Assembly: GCA_035555155.1 (NCBI GenBank)
Contig: DATMGZ010000006.1
Coordinates: forward strand, 28,743 to 92,742
Reading direction: 5' to 3'
Origin: Palsa-465 sp035555155
GTDB taxonomy: Bacteria > Actinomycetota > Thermoleophilia > Solirubrobacterales > Solirubrobacteraceae
DNA: 64,000 nucleotides
In this document: positions 1 through 8,123 of the stretch, in pieces
Layout: each line of letters begins with the position of its first letter
Position numbering within the stretch: the stretch's first letter is position 1
Position numbers and translations under genes: made by a program
The notes under the pieces: model-generated
The model's database searches: none
What the model was told of the DNA's origin: nothing
The model's input: only the letters and a program-made list of their open reading frames with translations

Positions 1-1
1 C

Positions 2-238
2 GCGGAGCCCGGCGAATCGCTCGCGGCGGCGCTCGAGCTCGCGGGCCAGATCGCTCCCAACGCGCCGCTGGCGCTGGCCGCCAGCAAACGGATCCTGAAC
101 GAGTCGGTCGACTGGGCCGACGCCGACTTCTGGGCACGACAGGGTGAGATCGTGGGACCCGTGATGAGCTCCGAGGATGCCCGCGAGGGGGCCACGGCGT
201 TCGCGGAGAAGCGGCCACCGGTCTGGACGGGGCGCTAG
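2..238 (+). CDS. Enoyl-CoA hydratase/isomerase (crotonase) family, C-terminal fragment
   Basis: The frame is open from the window edge, so the start and the crotonase active-site region lie outside. The visible 78 residues are rich in Ala, Leu and Glu and end in FAEKRPPVWTGR, the usual tail of crotonase-fold proteins (regulated by a conserved F-x-E-K-R-x-P-x-W/F-x-G). The segment QIAPNAPLALAASKRILN is the helical region that closes the family's trimer. By family it would act on an acyl-CoA, as hydratase or isomerase; the substrate cannot be told from this piece. It is convergent with the next gene, 28 bases away. Confidence 0.85.
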   Translation, partial: AEPGESLAAALELAGQIAPNAPLALAASKRILNESVDWADADFWARQGEIVGPVMSSEDAREGATAFAEKRPPVWTGR

Positions 239-266
239 ACCCAGTCGTCTCAGCGGCCCGGGGACG

Positions 267-704
267 CTACGCGGCGTCCCCGGCCGCGCCCCAAGCGGTC
301 GCGATCACCGAGCGCGAGCCGCCGTGATCGCGGTGCTCGCAGAGATAGATGCCCTGCCAGGTTCCGAGCGCCAGGCGCCCCTCGGTGACGGGGAGCGTGA
401 GGGTGGACCCGAGCAGCGCCGTCTTGATGTGGGCCGGCATGTCGTCAGGGCCTTCGAGCGTATGGGTCCAGTACGAAGCACGTTCGGGTACGACCTGGTC
501 GAACCAGGTCTCGAAGTCCCAGAGCACGTCAGGCGAGGCGTTCTCGTTGAGCGCCAGCGACGCCGAGGTGTGCTGGAGCAGCAGATGCAGCACGCCGGTC
601 CGAACGCCGCCCAGTTCCGGCAGCGCGCCGAGGATCTCGGCCGTGACGATATGAAAGCCCCGTTCGCGCTGGGTGAGCTTGATCTGTCGCTGGATCCACA
701 CCAT
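267..704 (-). CDS. YjbQ/UPF0047 family protein
   Basis: A 145-residue single-domain protein of normal length for YjbQ (UPF0047). Family landmarks are visible: the N-terminal W-x-Q-R-x-I-x-L strand, RGFHIVT, the HTSASLALNENASPDV block holding the conserved His, Asn and Glu, and LGTWQGIYLCEHRD near the C-terminus. Members have been reported to have weak thiamine-phosphate synthase activity; the true role is unsettled. The ATG at 704 was chosen because homologues begin exactly at this strand; the longer open frame upstream runs antisense through the next gene's territory. It follows the ATL gene by 26 bases on the same strand. Confidence 0.85.
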   Translation of the reverse strand: MVWIQRQIKLTQRERGFHIVTAEILGALPELGGVRTGVLHLLLQHTSASLALNENASPDVLWDFETWFDQVVPERASYWTHTLEGPDDMPAHIKTALLGSTLTLPVTEGRLALGTWQGIYLCEHRDHGGSRSVIATAWGAAGDAA

Positions 705-730
705 CGGCCGCAGCTTATTGACATGACCGC

Positions 731-1009
731 TCACCACGGCTCTGGCGCATGGGCGAGCCGCATGTCGACCCGGCGGCCGCGGAACGGGACGCCCTCGGCA
801 TCCAGCAGCGCTCGCTGACGCTCGCCCTTGGCCAGCGAGCCGTCGGCGCGCACGATCCGGTGCCACGGGACGTCGGGGTCCTCGCAATCGTGCAGGACCG
901 CCCCTGCGACCCGCGGCGCGCCGGGTGAGACATCTCCGTAGGTGCGCACGAAACCCGGTGGCGTGGCCCGCACGCGGGCCAGGATCAGTTCGGCTCGTCG
1001 CGTGTCCAC
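731..1009 (-). CDS. atl: Alkyltransferase-like protein (ATL), MGMT-family DNA-binding domain
   Basis: This 92-residue protein is only the C-terminal DNA-binding domain of the O6-methylguanine-DNA methyltransferase family. In true transferases the acceptor motif is PCHRVV; here it is PWHRIV, so the acceptor Cys is replaced by Trp. That is the signature of ATL proteins, which bind O6-alkylguanine without removing the alkyl group and hand it to nucleotide excision repair. The PPGFVRTYGDVS segment matches the helix-turn-helix entry of the family, and DGSLAKG follows the motif as expected. The start overlaps nothing. Likely cytoplasmic and monomeric. Confidence 0.88.
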   Translation of the reverse strand: MDTRRAELILARVRATPPGFVRTYGDVSPGAPRVAGAVLHDCEDPDVPWHRIVRADGSLAKGERQRALLDAEGVPFRGRRVDMRLAHAPEPW

Positions 1010-1051
1010 CGGACTCAGGATATTCCGGGAGCCGGCTCATCCTGATATGGT

Positions 1052-1178
1052 CAGATCGCTGAATTCCCTGCTCAGCGCAGAGAAGCGGGGGGCCCAGGCA
1101 GGTCTCCGGGGCGAGTCGTCGTCCGGTGACGACGTAGCGCACACAGCGCGAGCCCGACAGCTAACCCCGCTAGGCGCG
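1052..1178 (+). promoter_or_regulatory. ydaO-type cyclic di-AMP riboswitch
   Basis: The stretch contains, in the order of the ydaO/yuaA class, ATCGCTGAATTCC (1055-1067), a GGGG-CCC segment, GGTCTCCGGGGCGAGTC (1103-1119), a GTCGTCCGGTGACGAC hairpin and the hallmark CCCGACAGCTAACCCCG (1153-1169) followed by TAGGCG. This class binds c-di-AMP and in actinobacteria typically sits before cell-wall hydrolase genes. Here the ATG of a secreted hydrolase follows 10 bases after the element, which fits control of lysis enzymes by c-di-AMP. Recognised by conserved sequence; no folding was computed. Confidence 0.9.
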
Positions 1179-1188
1179 GCGCACGACC

Positions 1189-2262
1189 ATGAGGCTCCGG
1201 CACACAGTCCATCTCCGGCTCACGGCTGCCACACTGGCGGCCCTGCTGCTCGCGGCCGCGGTGCCGCTGTCCTCGATCGCGCAGCAGAGCATCGGAGCGC
1301 TCTCGAACCAGCTCGACAGCACCCGCGCCTCGGCGCAGAGCCTGTCGGCCAGCATCAGCGGCCTGAACGCCGTGATCGCGAGGCTCGACGGCCAGATTTC
1401 GCTCGTGCAATCGCGCGAGGCCACGGTCAGCTCGGAGCTTGCCGCTGACCGCACCGTGCTGGCCGGCGTGCAGGCGTCGCTGGTCCGGGAGAAGCGATGG
1501 CTCGGGGTGCTGCGCGGGCGGCTCGCACGCGCCCGGCTCGTGCTCTCGCGCCAGCTCGTCTCGAGCTACGAGGGCGACAAGCCCGATCTCGTCCGGGTCG
1601 TGCTCGACGCCAACGGATTCACGGACCTGCTCGAGAAGATCGACTTCCTGCATCGCGCCGAGCAACAGCAGCAGAGCATCATCACGCTCACGCGGGTGGC
1701 CAAGTCCGAGGCCGACACGGCCGCGCTGCGGCTCGCCAAGCTGCAGGACAAGGACCGGCGGATCACGCAGGCTACGGCGGTGCAGGCCGCGGCGCTGGCC
1801 GGGATGAACGCGCTGCTGCAGTCCAAGCAGGCGGCCGTCGGGCAGGCCCGCGCAGCCCAGCAGACGGCCCTCGCCGCCGCCCGCGCGCGGGGCGCTGAGC
1901 TGCAGGGAGCGATCTCGCGGTTGCAGGCGCAGGCCGCGGCTCAGGCGGCGGCGCAGGCCGCGGCGGCGCAGCGCGCGGCGGCGCAGTTCACTCCACCCGC
2001 CGCGCTCGGCCCGTCGGGCGGTTGGGCGATCCCGTACGCGATCGTGCTGTGCGAGTCGGGCGGGCAGAACCTGCCGCCCAACAGCGCCGGCGCGTCGGGC
2101 TACTACCAGATCATCCCCAGTACCTGGAGCGGTTTCGGCGGCACCGGCCCGGCCGCGTACCTGGCCGGCAAGGCCGAGCAGGACGCGGTTGCGTCGCGGA
2201 TTTGGAATGGTGGCGCGGGTGCCTCGAACTGGGTCTGCGCGGGCATCGTCGGGATCCACTGA
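1189..2262 (+). CDS. Secreted coiled-coil protein with RPF/transglycosylase-like C-terminal domain
   Basis: 357 residues. Residues 1-31 form a signal peptide (basic MRLRH start, long Ala/Leu stretch, cleavage near SIAQQ). Residues about 35-260 are a long Ala/Gln/Leu-rich coiled coil, like the N-terminal module of PcsB/RipC-type peptidoglycan hydrolases. Residues about 274-357 form a small lysozyme-like domain with CESGGQN (Glu289 the likely catalytic acid), GYYQIIPSTW and a final Cys, as in resuscitation-promoting factor and SLT-like domains. Role: cleavage of peptidoglycan glycan strands outside the membrane, the coiled coil probably restraining the domain. The c-di-AMP riboswitch directly upstream supports a cell-wall remodelling job. 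Confidence 0.87.
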   Translation: MRLRHTVHLRLTAATLAALLLAAAVPLSSIAQQSIGALSNQLDSTRASAQSLSASISGLNAVIARLDGQISLVQSREATVSSELAADRTVLAGVQASLVREKRWLGVLRGRLARARLVLSRQLVSSYEGDKPDLVRVVLDANGFTDLLEKIDFLHRAEQQQQSIITLTRVAKSEADTAALRLAKLQDKDRRITQATAVQAAALAGMNALLQSKQAAVGQARAAQQTALAAARARGAELQGAISRLQAQAAAQAAAQAAAAQRAAAQFTPPAALGPSGGWAIPYAIVLCESGGQNLPPNSAGASGYYQIIPSTWSGFGGTGPAAYLAGKAEQDAVASRIWNGGAGASNWVCAGIVGIH

Positions 2263-2287
2263 GCGACCCTCGCAAGTGCCCCGGCGG

Positions 2288-2305
2288 GGGCGGTATTACC
2301 CGCCC
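2288..2305 (+). terminator. Possible terminator hairpin after the secreted hydrolase
   Basis: GGGCGG and CCGCCC form a perfect 6-bp stem around TATTAC, 25 bases after the stop codon. There is no T-run, so it is a weak candidate. Confidence 0.35.
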
Positions 2306-2369
2306 GGTGGGCGCTTTCGCGGGGCAGGCCATCCGTAGTTTTCCTCCAGGATCACCGTGCTCTCACGCG

Positions 2370-2398
2370 TTGGCGGGCGGCGCGCCGGCGCGTACCGT
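2370..2398 (+). promoter_or_regulatory. Candidate promoter of the sigma factor gene
   Basis: TTGGCG (2370-2375) and TACCGT (2393-2398) are spaced by 17 bases. The GTG start lies 7 bases after the -10 box and lacks a Shine-Dalgarno sequence, so the transcript would be leaderless. Confidence 0.45.
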
Positions 2399-2405
2399 CA
2401 GAAGC

Positions 2406-3467
2406 GTGACACCACCATCCAGCACCCTCGCACCCAACAAACTGGATGCGCTCCTCTCAGGTGGCGAAGAGCGCGGATATCTGGACGAATCTGAGATCGA
2501 CGCGATCGCGACCGCCGGCGACATCGATGCCGAGGCGGTCGAGGAGTTCCGTGAACGCGTTGCCGCCGCCGGTATCGACGTGCACGACGACCTGGGCCGT
2601 GAGGTTCCGGCAACCACCTACGCCGACTGGGACCTCGCCCATTACACGGTCGACGCGATGACGCAGTTCCTTGCCGAGGCCAGCCGCTACCCGTTGCTGA
2701 CCGGAACCGAGGAGATCGAGCTGGCCAAGCGCATCGAGAAGGGGGACCTGCGAGCGAAGGAGAAGCTGATCTCGCACAACCTCCGGCTCGTGGTGTCGAT
2801 CGCCAAGCGGTATCAGGTCAGCACGCACCTCACCCTGCTGGACCTCGTCCAGGAGGGCACACTCGGACTGATTCGCGCGGCCGAGAAGTTCGACTGGCGC
2901 CGCGGCTTCAAGTTCTCGACCTACGCCACCCTGTGGATCCGCCAGGCGATCCAGCGGGGGCTCGCCGACAAGGCGCGCGTGATCAGGCTGCCGATTCATG
3001 TCGAGCAACGCGAGCGCAAGGTCGCGGCAGCCCAGCGCCGCCTCTCCGGCGAGCTCGGCCGGGATCCCACTCCGGACGAGATCGCCGTGGCCACCGGACT
3101 CGAAGCGGCCGAGGTCGTGCAGCTTGCCGGCGCCCCCCGCGTGGTCACCAGCCTCGACCGCCCCGTCGGCGAGGACGAGGAGTCGACGTTCGGCACCCTG
3201 ATCGCGGCCACCGTCCCGGACGTGGGCGAGGAGGTGCACATCAGCCTCGAACGCGAGCAGGTGCGCCAGACCGTCGCCAACATGTCCGAGCCGGCTCGCA
3301 CCGTGATCCGGATGCGTTACGGCGTCGACGCCGATCTCGACCCGCGCAGCTACGCCGACATCGCCCGCCAGCTCGGATTGAGCATCAGGCGGATCCGGCT
3401 GATCGAGGAGGGCGCGCTGCGACAGCTGGCTCGCCTCCGCGAGATGCAGGCGCTGCGCGCCGCCTGA
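2406..3467 (+). CDS. RNA polymerase sigma-70 factor, RpoD/SigA-like
   Basis: 353 residues with the layout of a group 1/2 sigma factor. Residues about 10-60 resemble region 1.1 (LDALLSGGEERGYL, then an acidic helical stretch); regions 1.2 to 2.4 span about 75-185 with the RpoD box NLRLVVSIAKRYQ and the -10 reading helix GFKFSTYATLWIRQAI; regions 3 and 4 follow. Region 4.2 reads SYADIARQLGLSIRRIRLIEEGAL, where the usual T-R-E-R-I-R-Q-I-E is altered to S-I-R-R-I-R-L-I-E, so -35 recognition may differ from the housekeeping factor. The GTG start is preferred because the region-1.1 homology begins there and a -10 box sits 7 bases upstream. It could be the primary factor or a paralogue. Confidence 0.85.
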   Translation: MTPPSSTLAPNKLDALLSGGEERGYLDESEIDAIATAGDIDAEAVEEFRERVAAAGIDVHDDLGREVPATTYADWDLAHYTVDAMTQFLAEASRYPLLTGTEEIELAKRIEKGDLRAKEKLISHNLRLVVSIAKRYQVSTHLTLLDLVQEGTLGLIRAAEKFDWRRGFKFSTYATLWIRQAIQRGLADKARVIRLPIHVEQRERKVAAAQRRLSGELGRDPTPDEIAVATGLEAAEVVQLAGAPRVVTSLDRPVGEDEESTFGTLIAATVPDVGEEVHISLEREQVRQTVANMSEPARTVIRMRYGVDADLDPRSYADIARQLGLSIRRIRLIEEGALRQLARLREMQALRAA

Positions 3468-3473
3468 GCCTGG

Positions 3474-6400
3474 TTACCGCTCGCCCGGCAGCTTGCGCGG
3501 GTACTGCGAGACCTGCTGTCTGAGGTCGAGGCCCGTGGAGACGATTCGGTCCTGCTCCATCGCGTGGGCGATCGGGTAGCCCTCGCCCGAGGCGGCGCGC
3601 TCCGGACGGCCGATGTAGCCGAACTGGAGCTCAGGCGCAAGCAGCTGCAGCAGCCGCGGGGCCATGAACGCGCGGGCGCCCATGTTGCGCGGCTCCTCCT
3701 GGACCCACACGACCTCGCGCAGGTTCGGGTAACTGTCGACGAGGTTCAGGATCTCCTCCTGCGGGAACGGATACAGCAGCTCGGCGCGGGCGATCGCGAC
3801 GCCGGGGTTCTCCTGGCGCGACGCGTGCCCGATCAGGTCGTAGTAGATCTTGCCGGTGCACAGGATCAGCCGCGTCACCTCGCGCGCGTCGACCGTGCTG
3901 TCGCCGAGCACGGGGCGGAAGCGGCCCTCGGCGAGGTCCCCGAGCCTGCTCGTCGCCTGCGAGAGGCGCAGCAAGCTCTTGGGCGTCATGATCACCAGCG
4001 GCCGCTGTTTGGCGATCCGGGCCTGCCGGCGCAGAAGATGGAAATACTGAGCCGGCGTGGTGCAGTTGGCGACGCGGATGTTGCCCTCGGCGGCGAGCTG
4101 CAGGAAGCGCTCGAGCCGGGCCGAGGAGTGCTCGGGTCCCGATCCCTCATACCCGTGCGGCAGTAGCAGCGTGAGCCGCGAGGTCTGGCCCCACTTGGCC
4201 AGCCCGGAGGTGATGAACTGGTCGATGATCACCTGGGCGCTGTTGACGAAGTCGCCGAACTGAGCCTCCCACAGGACCAGCGTCTCGGGCCCCTCCTGCG
4301 AGTAGCCGTACTCGAAGCCGAGGCAGGCCATCTCCGAGAGCGGCGAGTTGTGCATCTCCATCGGGGCGAGCGCTCCGGGCAGGTGCTGCATCGCCGAGTG
4401 CTCCTGGCCGGTCTTGGGATCGTGGAGGACCAGGTGGCGCTGGCTGAAGGTGCCGCGCTCGGCGTCCTGGCCGGTCAGCCGGATCGGGATGCCCTCGGTG
4501 AGCAGCGAGGCGAACGCGAGTGCCTCGGCATGGGCCCACACGATGCCGCCGGCCGGCCCGAGCGCCTCGCGGCGCTGTTCGAGCTGCCGGGCGAGCTTCG
4601 GGTGCACCGTGAACCCATCGGGCACCGATAGCAGCTCCTCGTTGAGCACCTGGAGCCGGTCCGCAGAGACCGCGGTCTTGACCTCGGGCGAGGCGGTGCG
4701 ATCGAGCTGGTACTCGCCCGTCGCGTGCTCGAGCTCCTTGGCCGCGGCGATCCGCGCCTTCAGCTTCTGGTGCTCCCCGGTCAGCACCGACCAGACCTCG
4801 TCGGTCATCTCGGTCGACTCCTGCTCGGTGACCACGCCCTGCTCGATCAGCCGCTTGGCGAACAGCTCGCGGACGGGCGGATGCTTCTTGATCGCCTGGT
4901 ACATCTCGGGCTGCGTATAGGCGGGCTCGTCGGCCTCGTTGTGGCCGAAGCGCCGGTAGCCGATCAGGTCGATCAGCACGTCGTGGCCGAACTGCTGGCG
5001 GAAGGCGAAGGCCAGCCGCACGGCGGAGATGCAGGCGGCGACATCGTCGGCGTTGACGTGGATGATCGGGACGTCGAAGCCCTTGGCGAGGTCCGAGGCC
5101 CAGGTCGTAGAGCGCGAGTCCTCGGGATCGGTGGTGAACCCGACCTGGTTGTTCTGGATGATGTGGATCGAGCCGCCCACGGTGTAGCCGTCGAGCGCCT
5201 GCAGGTTGAGCGTCTCGGACACGATGCCTTGACCGGGGAAGGCGGCATCGCCGTGCAGCAGGATCGGTAGCGCCGCGTTGGTGTCCTGGTGGGCGTGCGG
5301 TCCCTGGCGCGTCGTCTGGGCCGCGCGCGTGGCTCCGACGGCGACCGGGTCGACGAACTCGAGGTGGCTCGGGTTGGACTCCAGGCGCACGATGATCGAC
5401 TCGCCGCTGGACAGCTGGTAGGAGCCCTGGGCGCCGTGGTGATATTTGACATCGCCGGTGCCGCCCTGGGGGATGGTGGTGATCGGCTCGAGCGTGGAAG
5501 AGCCCTCGAACTCGGCGAAGATCGTGTCGTAGGGACGGCCGAGGTTGTGGGCGAGGACGTTCAGACGCCCGCGGTGCGCCATCCCGATCACGATCTCGCG
5601 GGCGCTCTGGGTCGCGGCGAGCTGGATGATCTCGTCGATCATCGGGACGGTCATGTCGAGCCCCTCAACCGAGAACTGCTTTTGGCCGAGATACGCCTTG
5701 TGCATGAACCGCTCGAACGCGTCAACCTCGGTGAGCCGCTTCAGCAGCGCCTTCTGCTCGCTGTGGGTGAGCGGCTTGCGGTAGTTGCCGGACTCGATCG
5801 CCTCGCGCAGCCACAACCGCTGCTGGTGCGAGGAGATGTGCTCGATCTCGTAGGCGATCGTGCCGCAGTAGGTCTCGCGCAGATGGGGCACCGCATCGGC
5901 CAGCGTCGCGCCCGGGACCCACATGCGCAGGATGCGGGCGGGGATCTGCGCCAGCAGCTCGGGTGTCAGGTGCAGCGTCGCCGGGTCGAGTGCCGGGTCG
6001 CCCTCGGCGTGGCGGCCGAGCGGATCGAGCTCGGCGGCCAGGTGACCATGCGTGCGGTGGGCCTTGAGCAGCGAGGTCGCGGCCTGGACGGCCTGCATCA
6101 GCTCCTCGCTCGGCGGCACGCCGGCCTGCACGGCGGGGGCCTCGGCCGGCGCCGCTGCGGCGGGGGCGGCCGTGGCGGCGGGCGGGGGCAGCTCGGACAG
6201 CTCGGCGCCGAGGTCGGCGAAGACGCGCTCGTAGAACCCGTCCTGGCCCTGCAGGTACCCTTCGATCCGCTGTAGGAAGCGACCCGACTCGGCGCCTTGG
6301 ATGATCCGGTGATCGTAGGTCGAGGTCATCGTCACGACCTTCTCGGCCCCGATCATCGCGCCGATGTTCCCGAGCCCGACCGGGTAGGCGATCGAGCCCG

Positions 6401-7781
6401 TGGCGATGATCGTCCCCTGCCCGACCATCAGGCGCGGCACGGACGCGATCGTGCCGATCCCGCCGGGGTTGGTGAGCGAGATGTTGCCGCCGGTCAGGTC
6501 GTCGGCGGTCAACGTGTTCGTGCGGGCCTTCTCGACCAGCGCGTTGTAGGCGTCGAGGAACTGGGCGAAGCTGAGCCGGCCCGCGTCGCGGATCACGGGC
6601 ACCATCAGCGTGCGCGTGCCGTCCTTCTTCTCGACGTCGACCGCGAGGCCGATGTTGACCGCGCCGTCGTCGATCCGGTGGGGCTTGCCGTCGATCTCGG
6701 CGAAGTGGTGCGCCATCACCGGCATGTCGTCCGTGCCCGCGACCGCGATCGCGTAGGCGATCAGGTGCGTGAAGGAGACCTTCTTGCCGGCGTCCTTGAG
6801 CTGGCGGCGCCGCTGGTCGAGCACGGTCACGGTGAGCGTGCGGAAGGAGGTCGCGGTCGGGATCGACCGGCTCTCGTCCATGTACCGAGCGAGCGCCGCG
6901 CCGCCACCCTTGATCAGCTGCGCGCCGGCCGGCTTCTCGCTCGCCGCCGGTGCGGCGGCGGCGCCGTTGCCACCGGCTGCGGCCAGCACGTCGGCCTTGG
7001 TGATCCGGCCTCCGCGGGCGGACCCGGCCACGCGCGACAGGTCGACGCCGTGATCGGCGGCCACGCGCCGGGCGATCGGTGAGGCATTGCCCTCCCCGGC
7101 CGCCGGCGCGGTGGTGCCGTCAGTGGGCCCGGCCTGGCCGGCTGTGGGTGCCGGCGTGCTCGCGCCGTTCCCGGTTCCGGCGGCGGCGCCGGCGGCCATC
7201 CGGGCGATCACCTGACCCACGGTGACGGTGGCGCCCTCCTCGGCCAAGATCTCGGTGATCGTCCCCGAGGCGGGCGCCGGAAGCTCCATGTCGACCTTGT
7301 CGGTCGAGATCTCGACGACGGTATCGCCGTCCTTGACCCGGTCGCCGACCTTCACCGCCCACTCGAGGATCGTCCCCTCGGTGACCGACTCGCCGCCCGT
7401 CGGCGTCACGATGTCGATCGTCTCGGCGGGGGTGCTCGGAGCGGCCTCCGGGGTCGTGGCGCCGCCGTTGGCCGGTGTCTCGGCGGCCGCGCCGCCGTCT
7501 CCGTCGTCGCCGGCCGGAGCCGCCCCGTCGGCGGTGGCGATCTCGGCCAGCAGGGCACCCACGGCGACGGTCTCGCCCTCGGCGGCATGGATCTTCACGA
7601 GCGTCCCGGCGACCGGGGCCGGAACCTCCGCATCGACCTTGTCGGTCGAGATCTCGACGAGAGTGTCATCGAGAGCGACGTGGTCGCCCTCCTGCTTGTG
7701 CCACTCCAGAACGGTGCCCTCGGCGACTGAGTCGCCCATCGCGGGCATGACAACCTGAACGGTGCTGGTATCTACTGCCAT
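3474..7781 (-). CDS. kgd: Fused 2-oxoglutarate dehydrogenase E2-E1 (Kgd/OdhA type) with two lipoyl domains
   Basis: 1435 residues, about 200 longer than mycobacterial Kgd. Domains in order: lipoyl domain 1 (about 7-83, lipoyl-Lys48 in STDKVD), an Ala/Gly linker, lipoyl domain 2 (about 121-196, Lys162 in STDKVD), a peripheral E3-binding domain (about 233-268, ASPIARRVA), the E2 acyltransferase core (about 290-515, DHRIIQGAESG at 490-500), then a full E1 domain with GMAHRGRLN, the thiamine-diphosphate motif around GDAAFPGQG and NNQVGFTT. It would oxidatively decarboxylate 2-oxoglutarate to succinyl-CoA in the TCA cycle. Classical Kgd/OdhA proteins lack lipoyl and E3-binding domains and borrow them from another E2; this one appears self-sufficient apart from E3. 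Its 3' end lies 6 bases from the convergent sigma gene. Confidence 0.95.
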   Translation of the reverse strand: MAVDTSTVQVVMPAMGDSVAEGTVLEWHKQEGDHVALDDTLVEISTDKVDAEVPAPVAGTLVKIHAAEGETVAVGALLAEIATADGAAPAGDDGDGGAAAETPANGGATTPEAAPSTPAETIDIVTPTGGESVTEGTILEWAVKVGDRVKDGDTVVEISTDKVDMELPAPASGTITEILAEEGATVTVGQVIARMAAGAAAGTGNGASTPAPTAGQAGPTDGTTAPAAGEGNASPIARRVAADHGVDLSRVAGSARGGRITKADVLAAAGGNGAAAAPAASEKPAGAQLIKGGGAALARYMDESRSIPTATSFRTLTVTVLDQRRRQLKDAGKKVSFTHLIAYAIAVAGTDDMPVMAHHFAEIDGKPHRIDDGAVNIGLAVDVEKKDGTRTLMVPVIRDAGRLSFAQFLDAYNALVEKARTNTLTADDLTGGNISLTNPGGIGTIASVPRLMVGQGTIIATGSIAYPVGLGNIGAMIGAEKVVTMTSTYDHRIIQGAESGRFLQRIEGYLQGQDGFYERVFADLGAELSELPPPAATAAPAAAAPAEAPAVQAGVPPSEELMQAVQAATSLLKAHRTHGHLAAELDPLGRHAEGDPALDPATLHLTPELLAQIPARILRMWVPGATLADAVPHLRETYCGTIAYEIEHISSHQQRLWLREAIESGNYRKPLTHSEQKALLKRLTEVDAFERFMHKAYLGQKQFSVEGLDMTVPMIDEIIQLAATQSAREIVIGMAHRGRLNVLAHNLGRPYDTIFAEFEGSSTLEPITTIPQGGTGDVKYHHGAQGSYQLSSGESIIVRLESNPSHLEFVDPVAVGATRAAQTTRQGPHAHQDTNAALPILLHGDAAFPGQGIVSETLNLQALDGYTVGGSIHIIQNNQVGFTTDPEDSRSTTWASDLAKGFDVPIIHVNADDVAACISAVRLAFAFRQQFGHDVLIDLIGYRRFGHNEADEPAYTQPEMYQAIKKHPPVRELFAKRLIEQGVVTEQESTEMTDEVWSVLTGEHQKLKARIAAAKELEHATGEYQLDRTASPEVKTAVSADRLQVLNEELLSVPDGFTVHPKLARQLEQRREALGPAGGIVWAHAEALAFASLLTEGIPIRLTGQDAERGTFSQRHLVLHDPKTGQEHSAMQHLPGALAPMEMHNSPLSEMACLGFEYGYSQEGPETLVLWEAQFGDFVNSAQVIIDQFITSGLAKWGQTSRLTLLLPHGYEGSGPEHSSARLERFLQLAAEGNIRVANCTTPAQYFHLLRRQARIAKQRPLVIMTPKSLLRLSQATSRLGDLAEGRFRPVLGDSTVDAREVTRLILCTGKIYYDLIGHASRQENPGVAIARAELLYPFPQEEILNLVDSYPNLREVVWVQEEPRNMGARAFMAPRLLQLLAPELQFGYIGRPERAASGEGYPIAHAMEQDRIVSTGLDLRQQVSQYPRKLPGER

Positions 7782-7796
7782 TCGCGGGTTTGAACT

Positions 7797-8123
7797 CTAG
7801 CGGCCGGATCCGGCTGTGGTGCTAACCGGACCGTGGGCGTGGCGTCGGCGGTCGGCGATGATGAAGCCGATCGAGCCGGCGAACGGGCCAAGGCCCCCGA
7901 TCACCGCGACCACCACCGCGAGCCAGAACGGGATGATCCGCGCCCGCGCGGCGGCGATGCAGACGAGCGACATCGCGATCCAGATCAGCCCGTGCGCGAG
8001 CCCGAAGATGAACGTCGCGGGCTCGGGCTTGTCCAGGGCGAAGGCGCAGATCAGCAGCGCCGAGTAGACGCCGGAGTGGATGAACGACACCACCTCGAGG
8101 CGGCGGAAGGTGATGTATCTCAC
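7797..8123 (-). CDS. DUF3817 family integral membrane protein
   Basis: 108 residues with three hydrophobic segments (about 12-30, 36-58, 64-92) and a short basic tail. The opening VRYITFRRLEVVSFIHSGVYSAL and the FGLAHGLIW block match the DUF3817 family of small actinobacterial membrane proteins of unknown function. The GTG start overlaps the last 4 bases of the Nudix gene (GTGA), so the two are translationally coupled. The gene precedes kgd by 15 bases and may be cotranscribed with it. Confidence 0.8.
   Translation of the reverse strand: MRYITFRRLEVVSFIHSGVYSALLICAFALDKPEPATFIFGLAHGLIWIAMSLVCIAAARARIIPFWLAVVVAVIGGLGPFAGSIGFIIADRRRHAHGPVSTTAGSGR

Noticed and set aside
731..1009. Active O6-methylguanine methyltransferase
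   Set aside because: The acceptor Cys of PCHR is replaced by Trp (PWHR), and only the DNA-binding domain is encoded.
1072..2259. Long minus-strand open frame antisense to the secreted hydrolase
   Set aside because: Its translation is Arg/Gly/Ala-rich with no domain, and it mirrors codon bias of the plus-strand gene; typical high-G+C shadow.
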